Assembly: GCA_937801655.1 (NCBI GenBank) | Contig: CALMWC010000021.1 | Location: forward strand, 1-41,415 | Length of the DNA: 41,415 nt | Reading direction: 5' to 3' | DNA from: an uncultured Gammaproteobacteria bacterium | GTDB lineage: Bacteria; Pseudomonadota; Gammaproteobacteria; Steroidobacterales; UBA11654 | In this document: positions 25,984 through 34,207 of the stretch, in pieces | Layout of the letters: each line of letters opens with the position of its first letter | Numbering within the stretch: the stretch's first letter is position 1 | Notes under the pieces: generated by a model | Database searches by the model: none | The model's input: only the letters and a program-made list of their open reading frames with translations | What the model was told of the DNA's origin: nothing | Translations under genes and position numbers: made by a program

Positions 25984-27249
25984 CTAGCTATCAATTAGTG
26001 GCTTGATCAACTCAAATATTTTTTCAGTAGAGCCTTTATTCTCTTGTATTACTTTTAACCCACCTAATATCATCTTGTCCGATTGTTCCTTATTCTGAGT
26101 AATCTGATTGATTGAATTTGCAAGCTCTAAAGAGTCTTTGACTATGACTAACGCATTATTCTGTTTCAATTTTTGAGATATATCTTTAATGTTATCTATA
26201 CAAGGTCCTGTAATTATGGGAGTCTTTAAGGATGCAGGTTCCAATAGATTATGCCCCCCTACACTAAATAGGCTTCCGCCTACAAATGAGGCATTAGCCA
26301 TTGAATAGAATAAGTTCAGTTGTCCTAAGCTATCCAATAATAAGATCTCTTTATTATCTAAATCACTTAAACCTTCACTCCAAGAATGAAAATTAAACTT
26401 TTTATATTTTATAATTTTTTTTACAGCAGAAAATCGATCTGGGTTTCTAGGTGCAATCACCAATAACGTATTTGGATTATCCTTTAATACTAATCTGTGG
26501 GCCTCTAAGACTACTTCTTCCTCTCCTTCATGAGTACTAGCAGCAACCCAAATTGTTCTATCTTGAAAATAGCTCGATTTTAATTCTTTTGCTTCATCCA
26601 TAGACTCACTTGGAATTGCTATATCAAATTTTATATTACCTGTAACTTTTATCTTACGGGTATCAGAGCCCAGGGAAATAAACTTTTCTGCATCTTCTTG
26701 TGTTTGTGCACCAATAACAATTCCTTCAGACACTGTCTTTTGAAAAAGTTTGAATAAAACTCTATACAAACTAATAGATCGATCAGAAACACAAGCGCTT
26801 GCAAGTACCAAAGGCACTTTATAGACACCGCAATAATGAAAAATATTAGGCCACAACTCAGTTTCAATTATTATTGCTATCTCTGGATTGAAATACTTAA
26901 AGAAACGTATCACTGATCCTTGAGTATCATAAGGCAGATAGACATGATGAACTTTATTGTCATATAACTCTTTAATCAATCTAGATCCAGAAGGAGTTGT
27001 TGTTGTTATTAAGACTTTTTTTTCAGGGAAATTTAATCTTAATTGTTTGATTAATGGGATTGCCGCTTTGACTTCTCCATATGAAACAGCATGAACCCAT
27101 AAAATATTTAGTGGTTTTTCTCCTTTATAGTAACCAAATCTTTCACCCATACGTTGCAAATATGTGAAATCATTAAAAGACTTAAATAGCATATGAAGAA
27201 AAACTATGGGTAAAGCTAAATAAGTGGCAATGATATACAGGATTCTCAT
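25984..27249 (-). CDS. waaA: 3-deoxy-D-manno-octulosonic acid (Kdo) transferase
   Basis: Adds Kdo to lipid A precursor at the inner-membrane face, an essential step of lipopolysaccharide assembly (GT30 family). The 421 residues have an N-terminal membrane anchor (ILYIIATYLALPIVFLHMLF), then the GT-B halves: LWVHAVSYGEVKAAIPLI, IIETELWPNIFH with the catalytic-region Glu, KVTGNIKFDIAIP, WVAASTHEGEEEVVLEAH and SVGGHNLLEPASLKTPIITG. This confirms a Gram-negative envelope with LPS. The gene stands alone, convergent with tolC. Confidence 0.95.
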   Translation of the reverse strand: MRILYIIATYLALPIVFLHMLFKSFNDFTYLQRMGERFGYYKGEKPLNILWVHAVSYGEVKAAIPLIKQLRLNFPEKKVLITTTTPSGSRLIKELYDNKVHHVYLPYDTQGSVIRFFKYFNPEIAIIIETELWPNIFHYCGVYKVPLVLASACVSDRSISLYRVLFKLFQKTVSEGIVIGAQTQEDAEKFISLGSDTRKIKVTGNIKFDIAIPSESMDEAKELKSSYFQDRTIWVAASTHEGEEEVVLEAHRLVLKDNPNTLLVIAPRNPDRFSAVKKIIKYKKFNFHSWSEGLSDLDNKEILLLDSLGQLNLFYSMANASFVGGSLFSVGGHNLLEPASLKTPIITGPCIDNIKDISQKLKQNNALVIVKDSLELANSINQITQNKEQSDKMILGGLKVIQENKGSTEKIFELIKPLIDS

Positions 27250-27384
27250 CTATATAGCTTATATTGTTTGAGTCATTAAGATTTCAAAATTATGAATTAG
27301 ATTACTAATTGTTTTTTCAACAGTATGTAAGTAGATCAATATGATTGAGTTTCGATATTATTGAATCTAGTTAAAAATATCTTA

Positions 27385-27744
27385 TTATGATCTTCCGTAA
27401 TCTACTTTTGTATAATTAATTTTTATCTCTTTAAAGCCTTCAGAGAAAGCATCGACTATCTCAGCTTTAATTCCATTTCTAACACAGTTTAAGTCTCTTA
27501 CCTCTAATGCCAATCTTCCAACTTCCTCCAGTGGCATATCTGTTCCATTTCTAATGTCCCCTTCTGTGTTCCATATCTTCCCATTAATTTCATACATTCT
27601 ACTTATAAAGTTTTTAACTTCATCAGAACTGTGTAATTCTTTCTTATATGTTTCTAATTCCTCATTGACATCTTCATCAGTCCTTTCAGATTTCAACATT
27701 GTAATGGTATATCTATCTATAATTTCTGACAGTGGCATTTTCAT
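27385..27744 (-). CDS. Small protein of unknown function, DUF6165-like pattern
   Basis: A 119-residue, charged, largely helical protein. The pattern LSEIIDRYTITMLKSERT, a heptad-rich middle (EINGKIWNTEGDIRNG) and LALEVRDLNCVRNGIKAEIV loosely resembles the DUF6165 group and phage-encoded small proteins. I cannot confirm the family. It is 40 nt after nrdJb on the same strand and probably shares the nrdJ transcript. No catalytic motif or signal peptide is visible. Whether it assists ribonucleotide reductase or is only a passenger cannot be told. Confidence 0.6.
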   Translation of the reverse strand: MKMPLSEIIDRYTITMLKSERTDEDVNEELETYKKELHSSDEVKNFISRMYEINGKIWNTEGDIRNGTDMPLEEVGRLALEVRDLNCVRNGIKAEIVDAFSEGFKEIKINYTKVDYGRS

Positions 27745-27784
27745 AGGAATTCTCTATCTATATTTATAAGTAATTAAATAATTA

Positions 27785-28498
27785 TTAGCCACATTTTGAG
27801 TACCCACAGTTTAGACAGGTCTCACACCCATCCATCATAACCATAGCTACAGTACTGCAATGTCCACATAATTTAGAACCCTCAGGGAAAGATTCATTTA
27901 CAAATGCATCTTTCTGTTTATTTCTATTTTCAAACTCTTGTTTTTTTTCTTCTATTAGTTTTTTCTGATGTTGATCAAGAACTTCCTCTGAAATAATCCC
28001 AATAGCTTTAAAGTGCTTTTCAATAACATATCCTAATTCTGCTATTATTGAAGGCATATATCTTCCCTCACCAGCAAAATAACCTCCTGCCGGATCAAAA
28101 ACTGCTTTTAGTTCTTCAACAAGAAATGCAACATCACCACCTTTCCTGAAAACTGAAGACAAAACACGTGTTAGAGCAACAATCCATTGATAATGATCCA
28201 AATTTTTAGAACTAATGAATATTTCATACGGCCTTAATTTCTCATGCTCAGTATTTGGATTGAGTACGATATCATTAATTGTTATATACATAGCATGGTC
28301 TGAGACTGGAGGTTTTATTTTATATGTAGTTCCCTTAAGCAAATCTGGTCGTTCCAACCTTTCATGCATCCTAACAACATTAGCTTCATTTTCTTGCTCT
28401 TCTATTAATTGAGGCTTGGTTTGCTCAAGGTTTTTCTCATTTTCTTTAGAGCTGACTCTATATCCAACAATTTTGTTTTTTATTTTTATAGTTGACAT
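27785..28498 (-). CDS. nrdJb: NrdJb-type subunit of class II ribonucleotide reductase (TSCPD domain, Cys-rich tail)
   Basis: The C-terminal module of B12-dependent ribonucleotide reductase, encoded separately. The 237 residues contain a TSCPD-like domain (LRPYEIFISSKNLDHYQWIV, VLSSVFRKGGDVAFLVEELK, FDPAGGYFAGEGRYMPSI). A C-terminal cysteine cluster follows (CGHC, CETCLNCGYSKCG) that can bind zinc and hold the redox pair reducing the active site. The gene starts 11 nt after nrdJa. A split NrdJa/NrdJb arrangement is known from Pseudomonas; both are needed for activity there. Confidence 0.85.
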   Translation of the reverse strand: MSTIKIKNKIVGYRVSSKENEKNLEQTKPQLIEEQENEANVVRMHERLERPDLLKGTTYKIKPPVSDHAMYITINDIVLNPNTEHEKLRPYEIFISSKNLDHYQWIVALTRVLSSVFRKGGDVAFLVEELKAVFDPAGGYFAGEGRYMPSIIAELGYVIEKHFKAIGIISEEVLDQHQKKLIEEKKQEFENRNKQKDAFVNESFPEGSKLCGHCSTVAMVMMDGCETCLNCGYSKCG

Positions 28499-28508
28499 AT
28501 TTATTCGA

Positions 28509-30659
28509 TTAAAACTTTCCGTAATACCCTTCTTTTAAGGCATCAAAAAGGTTGGCAGCACTATGAATTTCTCCATCGTATTCTATGTCTTCATCGCCAG
28601 GAACTTCTATCTCTTCTCCATTCTCCAATACAAATGTATACATTGTATTTTTAAGATCTTTTTCTTTAACCAAAACGCCTTGATGAACTTCAGGATTAAA
28701 ACGGAAAGTTGTACAGCCCTTCAAGCCTTTCTCATGAGCATAAAGATAAATATCCTTAAACTCTTCAAATTCAAAATCAGTAGGTACATTAGCTGTTTTT
28801 GAAATAGAAGAATCTATCCATTTTTGTGATGCACTTTGAACATCAACATGTTGTTTAGGAGAAACATCCTCTGCGGTAATAAAATAATCTGGTAATCGAT
28901 TATCAGAATTTGGTTCAGCATTGATATCAGCTTGTGGATTGATCCTATCGATATAAGATAGTAATTCAAAAGAGTAAACATCAACTTTCTCTTTTGTTTT
29001 TTTCATTTCTCTAATCACATTTCTAAAATAATGATGTGCAAAACTAGGTTCTATACCATTGCTAACATTATTACCTATAGATAAAGAAATGGTCCCTGTT
29101 GGGGCTATAGAACTATGATGTGTAAACCTTGCTCCTACTTTAGATAATTCATCTACTAATTCAGGGTCTTCTGAAGCTATTTTTTGCATGTATTTACTGT
29201 ACTTAGCATGCAAAACACTGCCCTTTATTTTATCACCTACTACAAAACCATCGTCTAACATTTCAGGTCTATGATTGAGCATCTCTTTTGATACAACAAA
29301 GTCTTCAGTTAAAATGGGAGCCGGTCCTTTTTCTTTTGATAACTCAAGTGCGGCTCTCCAGCCAGTTAGAGCTAAATTCTTGCTAACTTCTTCTGTGAAA
29401 CGCAATGACTCTTCTGATCCATATTTCATCTGCAGCATTGTCATAGTAGAACCCAGACCTAGAAACCCCATCCCATGTCTTCTTTTTCTCAATATTTCAT
29501 TTCTTTGTTGTTGTATCGGTAGTCCATTGATCTCGACAACATTATCCAACATACGTGTAAAAACACCGACAACTTCATTAAAAGTATCCCAGTCAAATGA
29601 AGCCTCTTCTGTAAATGGACTATTAACAAAACGAGTTAAATTAACAGACCCAAGCAAGCAAGACCCATATTCAGGGAGAGGTTGCTCTCCACAAGGATTG
29701 GTAGCTCTGATATTTTCATCAAACCAGTTATTATTCATTTCATTAACTTTATCAATCAAAATAAAGCCGGGTTCTGCATAATCATAAGTAGAAGCCATAA
29801 TTAAATCCCATAGCTTTCTTGCTTGTATGACTTTGTATATTTTACAAGCTACAAGACCTTCTTCATTTGTCAGGTAGCCTTCAGTTTTAACCCATTCTTT
29901 CCATATAATTTTGGTTTGATCATTAAGATCAATCTCTTTAGATTCTGGTAAACTAGGATCAAGAGGGAAAATCAATGGCCACTCACTATCCTCTCTAACA
30001 GCCTTCATAAACTCTTCTGTAATAAGTAATGACAAATTAAATTGTCTTAACCTACCGTCTTCTCTTTTTACTTTAATAAAATCTTCAACATCAGGATGAC
30101 TGACATCAAATGTTCCCATTTGTGCACCTCGCCTACCTCCGGCAGATGAGACCGTGAAGCAAGTCTTATCATAAATATCCATAAATGATAAAGGGCCTGA
30201 AGTATATGCCCCTGCACCAGTAACATAAGCTCCTTTTGGTCTTAATGTTGAAAACTCATATCCAATTCCACAGCCTGCCTTAAGGGTTAATCCTGCTTCC
30301 GTTACTTTCTCAAGAATACCTGTCATTGAATCTTGTATAGAACCAGAGACAGTACAATTTATTGTTGAAGTTGCTGGTTTATATTTTTCAGCACCTGCAT
30401 TCGAAATAATTCTTCCTGCTGGAATAGCACCAGATCTTAGAGCCCAAAGAAATTTTTCTGCCCACTGTTCTTGCTTATCAGTTTCCTCAACACCAGCCAA
30501 TGCAGTTGCGACTCTGTCAAAAGTATCATCTATATTTTTATCTAATACATCGCCTGATTCATCTTTTAAACGGTATTTTTTATCCCAAATATCGAGAGAT
30601 GCAGCTTGATGCTCTATATCAAATGTTTTTGATTTTTTTTCTTTAATTACTGAAGACAC
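28509..30659 (-). CDS. nrdJa: Adenosylcobalamin-dependent (class II) ribonucleotide reductase, large part
   Basis: Makes deoxyribonucleotides with adenosylcobalamin and without an iron or oxygen requirement. The 716 residues show the RNR barrel: INCTVSGSIQDSMTG with the N-terminal active-site Cys, GCGIGYEFSTLRPKGA, NPCGEQPLPEYGSCLLGSVN with the radical-bearing Cys, RHGMGFLGLGSTMTML, and APTGTISLSIGNNVSNGIEP. No intein interrupts it. The start is GTG at 30659; only a weak, distant AAGAG lies upstream. The presence of this enzyme means the cell needs B12. The control region upstream contains NrdR-like and DnaA boxes. Confidence 0.95.
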   Translation of the reverse strand: MSSVIKEKKSKTFDIEHQAASLDIWDKKYRLKDESGDVLDKNIDDTFDRVATALAGVEETDKQEQWAEKFLWALRSGAIPAGRIISNAGAEKYKPATSTINCTVSGSIQDSMTGILEKVTEAGLTLKAGCGIGYEFSTLRPKGAYVTGAGAYTSGPLSFMDIYDKTCFTVSSAGGRRGAQMGTFDVSHPDVEDFIKVKREDGRLRQFNLSLLITEEFMKAVREDSEWPLIFPLDPSLPESKEIDLNDQTKIIWKEWVKTEGYLTNEEGLVACKIYKVIQARKLWDLIMASTYDYAEPGFILIDKVNEMNNNWFDENIRATNPCGEQPLPEYGSCLLGSVNLTRFVNSPFTEEASFDWDTFNEVVGVFTRMLDNVVEINGLPIQQQRNEILRKRRHGMGFLGLGSTMTMLQMKYGSEESLRFTEEVSKNLALTGWRAALELSKEKGPAPILTEDFVVSKEMLNHRPEMLDDGFVVGDKIKGSVLHAKYSKYMQKIASEDPELVDELSKVGARFTHHSSIAPTGTISLSIGNNVSNGIEPSFAHHYFRNVIREMKKTKEKVDVYSFELLSYIDRINPQADINAEPNSDNRLPDYFITAEDVSPKQHVDVQSASQKWIDSSISKTANVPTDFEFEEFKDIYLYAHEKGLKGCTTFRFNPEVHQGVLVKEKDLKNTMYTFVLENGEEIEVPGDEDIEYDGEIHSAANLFDALKEGYYGKF

Positions 30660-30739
30660 TATTGTGATTAACTCTTTTCATTATCCAATTTATTTATGCG
30701 GTAAAATCTCTAAAATCACAAAAAAAGTCCAAATGTAAT

Positions 30740-30755
30740 GCACAAGATGTTGTGT
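30740..30755. promoter_or_regulatory. NrdR-like box 1 upstream of nrdJa
   Basis: GCACAAGATGTTGTGT is a near-palindrome (CACAA-GATG-TTGTG) close to the NrdR consensus ACACWATATWTWGTGT. It lies about 80-95 nt before the nrdJa GTG. NrdR represses ribonucleotide reductase genes when dATP is high. The nrdR gene itself is not in the window. Confidence 0.65.
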
Positions 30756-30919
30756 TTAGATCTTATTAGATTATTGCGGATTTTAGGATAATGTCAAGGA
30801 CTTTTGAAAATAGGTAGTATTTGTATGAAATACATATATATCAATAGTTTATATCATTTTTTAATAAAATTATTTAAAATATATACAAAATTTTATGATA
30901 ATTATTTTCAATATCTTAG

Positions 30920-30935
30920 ATACAAGATGTAGTGT
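30920..30935. promoter_or_regulatory. NrdR-like box 2
   Basis: ATACAAGATGTAGTGT shares ACAAGATGT(A/T)GTGTTTA with box 1 and lies exactly 180 bp from it, a near-whole number of helical turns. Known NrdR boxes usually come in pairs only 15-40 bp apart, so the distance is unusual. It is immediately next to the DnaA boxes. Confidence 0.55.
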
Positions 30936-30940
30936 TTATC

Positions 30941-30982
30941 TTATCCACCTATAATTATCATGTTATACACAATTTATTCACA
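30941..30982 (+). promoter_or_regulatory. Cluster of three same-orientation DnaA boxes
   Basis: TTATCCACC at 30941-30949 (8 of 9), TTATACACA at 30963-30971 and TTATTCACA at 30974-30982 (both fit TTATNCACA). Starts are 22 and 11 bp apart, so all three face the same side of the helix. E. coli nrdAB is also controlled by DnaA boxes, so nrdJ control by DnaA is the simplest reading. Confidence 0.6.
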
Positions 30983-31106
30983 GTTTTAGAATTATTATCA
31001 AAAATGAATAAATTATGAATATATATAAACAAGGTATTGTAATAGTAGATTATACGTTATCATTTCATCTAAATTAACATCAATAATAATTCAACTTAGA
31101 TAACTT

Positions 31107-32486
31107 ATGAAAAAAATTAATTTTTTATCCTTATTACTCATAACATTAATCATAATTAATATGGGCAATAATCTTTCAACACATATTGAAGCTCATGAAA
31201 TCAATAATCTTGGCCAATCTTCTCTAGCTGAGTTGGTTGATGAATCGTCACCTTCTGTTGTTAGAATTGCAATTAGAGGAAAAGTAGCAACACAAAGAAA
31301 TCCGTTTTCAGATGATCCATTTTTTGAACGATTTTTTGGACAACCACAAATGCCTAGAGAAAGAGAATTTGGAGGCGGTGGTTCCGGTGTTATTGTTGAT
31401 GGTAGTAATGGATATATCATTACCAATCATCACGTTATCGAGCGAGCAGATGAAATAAAAGTTTTTACTAAAGATGGTAATGAATACTTAGCAGAAGTAA
31501 TGGGCTCAGATCCAGGTACTGATATAGCAGTATTACAAATAACAGACTTAAATGAGGCACTGAAAGCCATTCAATTGGGAGATTCAAATTTATTACGTGT
31601 GGGTGATTTTGCCTTAGCAATTGGTGCACCTTTTGGCTTAAGCCAAACCGTAACTTCAGGAATAATTAGTGCGCTGGGTAGACCTCAAATGAGTACCGAT
31701 GGGTATGGTGATAGCATTCAAACGGATGCAGCTATTAATCCAGGAAACTCAGGTGGAGCATTGATTAACCTTGAGGGTGAGTTGGTGGGAATCCCTAGCT
31801 CTATATTTACTAGAGGCGGTGGCAATATTGGAATTGGCTTTGCTATCCCAGTGAATACCGTTAAGAATATTATGAACCAAATCATTAATTTTGGTTCAGT
31901 TAAAAGAGGACTTCTTGGAGTTATTATTAGCGATATCAATAAAGAAATAGCAGACCAACTGGGCATTGAAGCGACTAAAGGAGCATTGATACAAGAAGTT
32001 TCCCCTGAATCTGCTGCTGAAATTGCTGGTTTAGAAGCTGGTGATGTCATTATTGAAGTGAATAAAAAAAGTATCGCAAATTCAAGTGACTTAAGAAATA
32101 CAATCGGCCTAAAAAGAAGTGGAGAATCAGTCGATATGATAGTTTTAAGAGATAATAAAGAACTGAATATAGCAGCAGAACTTGGAGAATTAGTAACTCA
32201 AGAACCTATAAAAGCTGATGAACTAAATTCACTACTAGCTGGAGCTGAATTATCAGACTATATACCTGAAGGTAAAATTAAAGCACAAGGTGTAGTAATC
32301 TTATCGGTTGAAGAAAATAGTAATGCAGCAAATGCAAGGTTACAAAAAGGAGATATTATCTGGTCTGTAGGAAGAACAGAAATCAAAAACTTATCTGAAT
32401 TTAAATCAGTTATTAAAGATAAAGATATCTTAGTTCTAAGGGTTAATAGAATGGGACGTCAGCTAATAATTCAGATGAGAAAATAA
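31107..32486 (+). CDS. degP: Periplasmic serine endoprotease, DegP/HtrA family
   Basis: A quality-control protease and chaperone of the periplasm. The 459 residues have an N-terminal signal (INFLSLLLITLIIINMG), a trypsin-like domain with the complete triad His109 (TNHHV), Asp139 (GTDIAVL) and Ser215 (NPGNSGGAL), and two PDZ domains (around GLLGVIISDINKEIADQLGI and GVVILSVEENSNAANARLQK). The regulatory LA loop (NPFSDDPFFERFFGQP) carries the hydrophobic F-F-E-R-F-F motif usual in DegQ/MucD-like members. It is divergent from nrdJ and 25 nt before cca. degQ or mucD are alternative names. Confidence 0.93.
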   Translation: MKKINFLSLLLITLIIINMGNNLSTHIEAHEINNLGQSSLAELVDESSPSVVRIAIRGKVATQRNPFSDDPFFERFFGQPQMPREREFGGGGSGVIVDGSNGYIITNHHVIERADEIKVFTKDGNEYLAEVMGSDPGTDIAVLQITDLNEALKAIQLGDSNLLRVGDFALAIGAPFGLSQTVTSGIISALGRPQMSTDGYGDSIQTDAAINPGNSGGALINLEGELVGIPSSIFTRGGGNIGIGFAIPVNTVKNIMNQIINFGSVKRGLLGVIISDINKEIADQLGIEATKGALIQEVSPESAAEIAGLEAGDVIIEVNKKSIANSSDLRNTIGLKRSGESVDMIVLRDNKELNIAAELGELVTQEPIKADELNSLLAGAELSDYIPEGKIKAQGVVILSVEENSNAANARLQKGDIIWSVGRTEIKNLSEFKSVIKDKDILVLRVNRMGRQLIIQMRK

Positions 32487-32511
32487 AGTAGATCTCGTTT
32501 ATTATAAAAAA

Positions 32512-33639
32512 ATGCAAATATACTTAGTTGGAGGGGCAATAAGAGACCGTCTATTAGGTTTCTCACCTCCCTTTGAAAATGATTGGGTCGTGGTTAATGG
32601 AACTCCTGAGGATCTTGATAATAGAGGGTATAAGAAAGTCGGTAAATCTTTTCCAGTATATATTAATCCTCACACAGGGGATGAATATGCATTAGCTAGA
32701 AAAGAGAGTAAGACTGGCACTGGTTATCATGGATTTGATTTTGATGCTAACCCAAGGATTACACTGGAAGAAGATTTAGCTAGAAGAGATTTAACAATTA
32801 ATGCCATAGCTGAGGATGAAAATGGCCTCCTTATTGATCCATATAAAGGTCAAGAAGACCTAGAAAATAGACAACTAAGACATGTCTCAGCTGCCTTTAA
32901 GGAGGACCCTCTTAGAGTTCTTAGAATTGCTAGGTTTAAAGCAAAGCTTCATAATCTAGGTTTCACCATAACTGAAGAAACATATAGTTTAATTGCTGAA
33001 ATAGTTGAAAGTGGAGAATTATTATCATTGGTTCCTGAAAGAATTTGGCTGGAAACAGAAAAGACATTAAAGCATTCCAGATTTGATCAATATTTTAAAA
33101 CTCTCATTGAAATTAATGCTCTTGATCAGATTTATCCTGATCTTGCTGGACTACAAAAGGACTTTTTCTCAAATATTATCTTTCAACAAGCATCGCAAGA
33201 AACAGTATCAACAAAATATAGATTTGCTGCTATCTTCTATGCTCTTCTTAAAGAAGACAATAGTGATATAAAAGAGATCATTGAAACTATGCAGAAAAAT
33301 ATGAACTTTCCAAATAGCTATAAAGAAATTCCCTTGCTGTTGTATAACTCATTTTCATTAATCGATAAAAACATAAGCGAATTTACTGCGGAACATATTC
33401 TTACAATTATTGAAAAACTTAATGCTCTGAAAAAGCCTGAAAATCTAAATACTATCTTTCAATTAATACATATGGATCTTGATAGAAATTTTAATGATAA
33501 AAAAGAACTTCTAGAAAAATCCTTAACATCTGCACTGACTATACAAATCAGCAATGTTGAAGAAGAAGGACTTCAAGGTAGCGATATAGGGCTTAAACTA
33601 AGAGAACTAAGACTTAATAAAATTCAAGAATCATTATAG
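32512..33639 (+). CDS. cca: tRNA CCA nucleotidyltransferase with altered metal and HD motifs
   Basis: Adds or repairs the 3' CCA end of tRNAs. The 375 residues follow bacterial Cca: YLVGGAIRDRLLG, DEYALARKESKTGTGYHGF, LARRDLTINAIAEDENG, DPYKGQEDLENRQLRHVS and EDPLRVLRIARFKAKL. Two departures are seen against E. coli Cca. The first Asp of the metal-binding DxD is Glu (FENDW; Glu at codon 32575-32577). The C-terminal half has no HD phosphohydrolase motif; the matching place reads RFAAIFYALLKE. It is also shorter than the 412-residue E. coli protein. Glu can bind metal, so the core reaction probably remains. It lies 25 nt after degP. Confidence 0.92.
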   Translation: MQIYLVGGAIRDRLLGFSPPFENDWVVVNGTPEDLDNRGYKKVGKSFPVYINPHTGDEYALARKESKTGTGYHGFDFDANPRITLEEDLARRDLTINAIAEDENGLLIDPYKGQEDLENRQLRHVSAAFKEDPLRVLRIARFKAKLHNLGFTITEETYSLIAEIVESGELLSLVPERIWLETEKTLKHSRFDQYFKTLIEINALDQIYPDLAGLQKDFFSNIIFQQASQETVSTKYRFAAIFYALLKEDNSDIKEIIETMQKNMNFPNSYKEIPLLLYNSFSLIDKNISEFTAEHILTIIEKLNALKKPENLNTIFQLIHMDLDRNFNDKKELLEKSLTSALTIQISNVEEEGLQGSDIGLKLRELRLNKIQESL

Positions 33640-33640
33640 A

Positions 33641-34201
33641 TTAGATTGGTCTTCCTATAGTATTCAAAGCATAAAGATCTTTCATTAAAGGGTATTGATA
33701 AAGAACTCTCCAGGATTCAACACCTTCCCCTATCTCAACAATACTAATTTTATCGAGAATCAATGACTTGGGGATGTTTAGCAATTGATTGATAACTGAT
33801 TGCTTGGTTGCTTGGTCTTTCAAACCATAAAAAAGACTGATATGTGGATAGAATAACTCACTATCAAGACCCAATTGATTATCCAATGTATTTTTTAAAT
33901 CACTTAACTCTACCGACTTTTCAATCTCTAAAAATAGAGACTGAAAAAATAAATCTTTTGCTTGATATGAACTTGGCTTAATTAAAAGTTGTTTATTTGT
34001 TATAGAAAAAGCTTCAATTTGATTGAGCCTATCTTGGTTAATATCATAAAAAGGCCCTGATAATGTTAAATGAAGATCAAAGGTTGGGCCTCCTAATTTT
34101 TCATTTATGCTAAGTTGAATCTTTTTTAGTATTTCATTACTAGCTGCATCAAGCTCCCCCCATAACCAATAACGTTTTTTATCCTCTTTAGCCATATCCA
34201 T
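33641..34201 (-). CDS. 2H phosphoesterase (cyclic phosphodiesterase / 2'-5' RNA ligase-like)
   Basis: A 186-residue protein with the two His-x-Thr/Ser motifs of the 2H superfamily: HLTL (H44, T46) in FDLHLTLSGPF and HISL (H120, S122) in LFYPHISLFYG. The arrangement resembles plant and yeast cyclic nucleotide phosphodiesterases (CPDase) more than the bacterial ThpR. Members open 2',3'-cyclic phosphates or 1'',2''-cyclic ADP-ribose. The substrate here is unknown. Two ATGs (34201, 34195) are possible. It converges on cca, another RNA-end enzyme, and follows uppP by 6 nt. No signal peptide, so cytoplasmic. Confidence 0.8.
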   Translation of the reverse strand: MDMAKEDKKRYWLWGELDAASNEILKKIQLSINEKLGGPTFDLHLTLSGPFYDINQDRLNQIEAFSITNKQLLIKPSSYQAKDLFFQSLFLEIEKSVELSDLKNTLDNQLGLDSELFYPHISLFYGLKDQATKQSVINQLLNIPKSLILDKISIVEIGEGVESWRVLYQYPLMKDLYALNTIGRPI

Positions 34202-34207
34202 AGAACC

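Larger units (their letters stand above)
30660..31106. other. 447-bp AT-rich noncoding region between nrdJa and degP
   Basis: The longest gene-free stretch of the window. It separates two divergent genes. It contains two near-identical NrdR-like boxes 180 bp apart, a very AT-rich centre (about 30820-30915), and three DnaA boxes in one orientation at 30941-30982. I see no open reading frame, tRNA or large hairpin. The layout is consistent with cell-cycle and dNTP control of nrdJ. The combination of AT-rich tract and DnaA boxes also resembles a replication origin, though no origin-associated gene is adjacent. Confidence 0.7.

Noticed and set aside
29275-29781. 168-codon open frame opposite nrdJa
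   Set aside because: It is a shadow of the conserved ribonucleotide reductase frame with unnatural composition.
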